Made by a program: the position numbers and the translations under genes. Shown one piece after another: positions 63,378 through 64,000 of a stretch of 64,000 bases of DNA. Numbering within the stretch: position 1 is the stretch's first letter; each line of letters starts with the position of its first letter. The stretch is from Leptasterias polaris (lineage: Eukaryota; Echinodermata; Asteroidea; Forcipulatida; Asteriidae), in NCBI GenBank assembly GCA_037783415.1, contig JAZGTN010000054.1:1860001-1924000 (forward strand), read 5' to 3'. The notes under the pieces were generated by a model that saw only the letters and a list, made by a program, of their open reading frames with translations, ran no database searches and was not told the origin of the DNA.

Positions 63378-63493
63378 GTTTCATCTCTAAATTTGCAGTG
63401 GAGAACAACATCCCACCTTTGAAGAAGAGTGATGACATCCGGATCATTAACAGTGCATGTTATAATGCCAGGCGTTTTTCTAAGGCTGAGTAG
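63378..63493 (+). CDS. Candidate last exon of an unidentified gene
   Basis: A TTTTTTTCTTTTCAAG acceptor (AG 63376-63377) precedes an open frame FISKFAVENNIPPLKKSDDI, RIINSACYNARRFSKAE, stop at 63491. The composition is protein-like and the acceptor tract is strong. Connection to the 62657 exon is not established, as the phases do not fit without another exon. Confidence 0.4.
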
Positions 63494-63774
63494 ACAAGAC
63501 ATAATACTGGTATTTTTCGCTCATATACTTCAGGTATCAACAATATCATCAAAATCTGGAATTATTAATTTCTTTTCATTCTTCCCTTCCACAAACAAAT
63601 TACCATGAAAAAAGGGTTGAAATACATACATGTATAGTTAACACACCAGAACACAAACAAAACTTCAGAAAAGGTGTTGGTGGCATGTTTTTGCCTGGCA
63701 GGTGCTGTGTTTACAATCCCAAAATAAACGTACTAAAAATGCAAAAATAAAACCACATTCTATTTAATAAAAAA

Positions 63775-64000
63775 GTGATCTGCATTTATATAGTGCTTTT
63801 TACAGAAGAGAAGTACTTTTGTTATCCCTGCTCATTGGGTCAATAATCAATGGTGAAACCTACTTCTCAGCTCACATTTTAGCATGCAACGTTTTGTGCG
63901 CAACAGGGTTTATCAAATGCAATAACTACCTGTACCCTCACAGGTACCCATTTACTCCTGGGTGGAGAGAAGCAATCAAAGTTGAGTTAAACATCTTGAC
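63775..64000 (-). mobile_element. Second SINE copy, cut by the window end
   Basis: TTTATATAGTGCTTTTTACA marks the 3' region and CCTCACAGGTACCCATTTAC, then CTGGGTGGAGAGAAGCAAT, the central domain shared with 12609-12978. The tRNA-like head would lie beyond the window. Confidence 0.8.

Overview
This is a window of metazoan nuclear DNA made almost entirely of mobile elements and their debris. The elements present point to a marine invertebrate, probably a deuterostome such as an echinoderm: tyrosine-recombinase retrotransposons of both the DIRS and PAT/Ngaro types, CR1/L2-like LINEs, piggyBac elements, hAT-like MITEs that begin CAGGGCCCAATTTCAT, and a tRNA-Ser-like SINE. The phylum is an inference; no gene in the window settles it. 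I see no complete host gene, only a few candidate host exons.

Layout. At 1-7690 an old dispersed repeat carries TGACGTCA and CTTCCGG palindromes. A structurally complete PAT/Ngaro-like element (1484-7024) sits inside it, with split direct repeats A1...B1A2...B2 and gag, RT-RNase H and tyrosine recombinase frames that appear to be joined by two introns. At 7691-12154 lies a wrecked minus-strand DIRS element with 58-bp inverted ends and an internal rearranged patch. The stretch 12155-28700 is a mosaic: a SINE, foldback MITEs, three short TTAA-flanked piggyBac derivatives, long arrays of the TGACGTCA/CTTCCGG repeat, and a cluster of hairpins with covarying stems at 15555-15797.

From 28725 to 37244 runs a multi-exon plus-strand gene of an unfamiliar family. 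It is broken by frameshifts and stops and has a 3' LINE fragment nested in an intron. At 37925-45683 there is a degraded LINE whose endonuclease motif GDFN is split by a 5.6-kb piggyBac element (38193-43802) with matching TTAA target duplications. At 46024-47400 a second hairpin locus leads into a ~124-bp minisatellite. At 47640-48724 lies a decayed LINE reverse transcriptase.

At 52150-57054 there is a two-ORF LINE with both frames open, the most intact coding unit of the window, followed by a 41-bp tandem array. At 58735-60695 the 3' part of another DIRS element keeps an open tyrosine recombinase frame and its inverted terminal/internal complementary repeats, next to an irregular TCATCA array. 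The last 2 kb hold possible exons of a host gene, a foldback element and the start of a second SINE copy.

The layering can be read in order: ancient TGACGTCA repeats first, then MITEs, piggyBac and PAT/Ngaro insertions into them. Several insertions have recognisable empty-site paralogues elsewhere in the same window.
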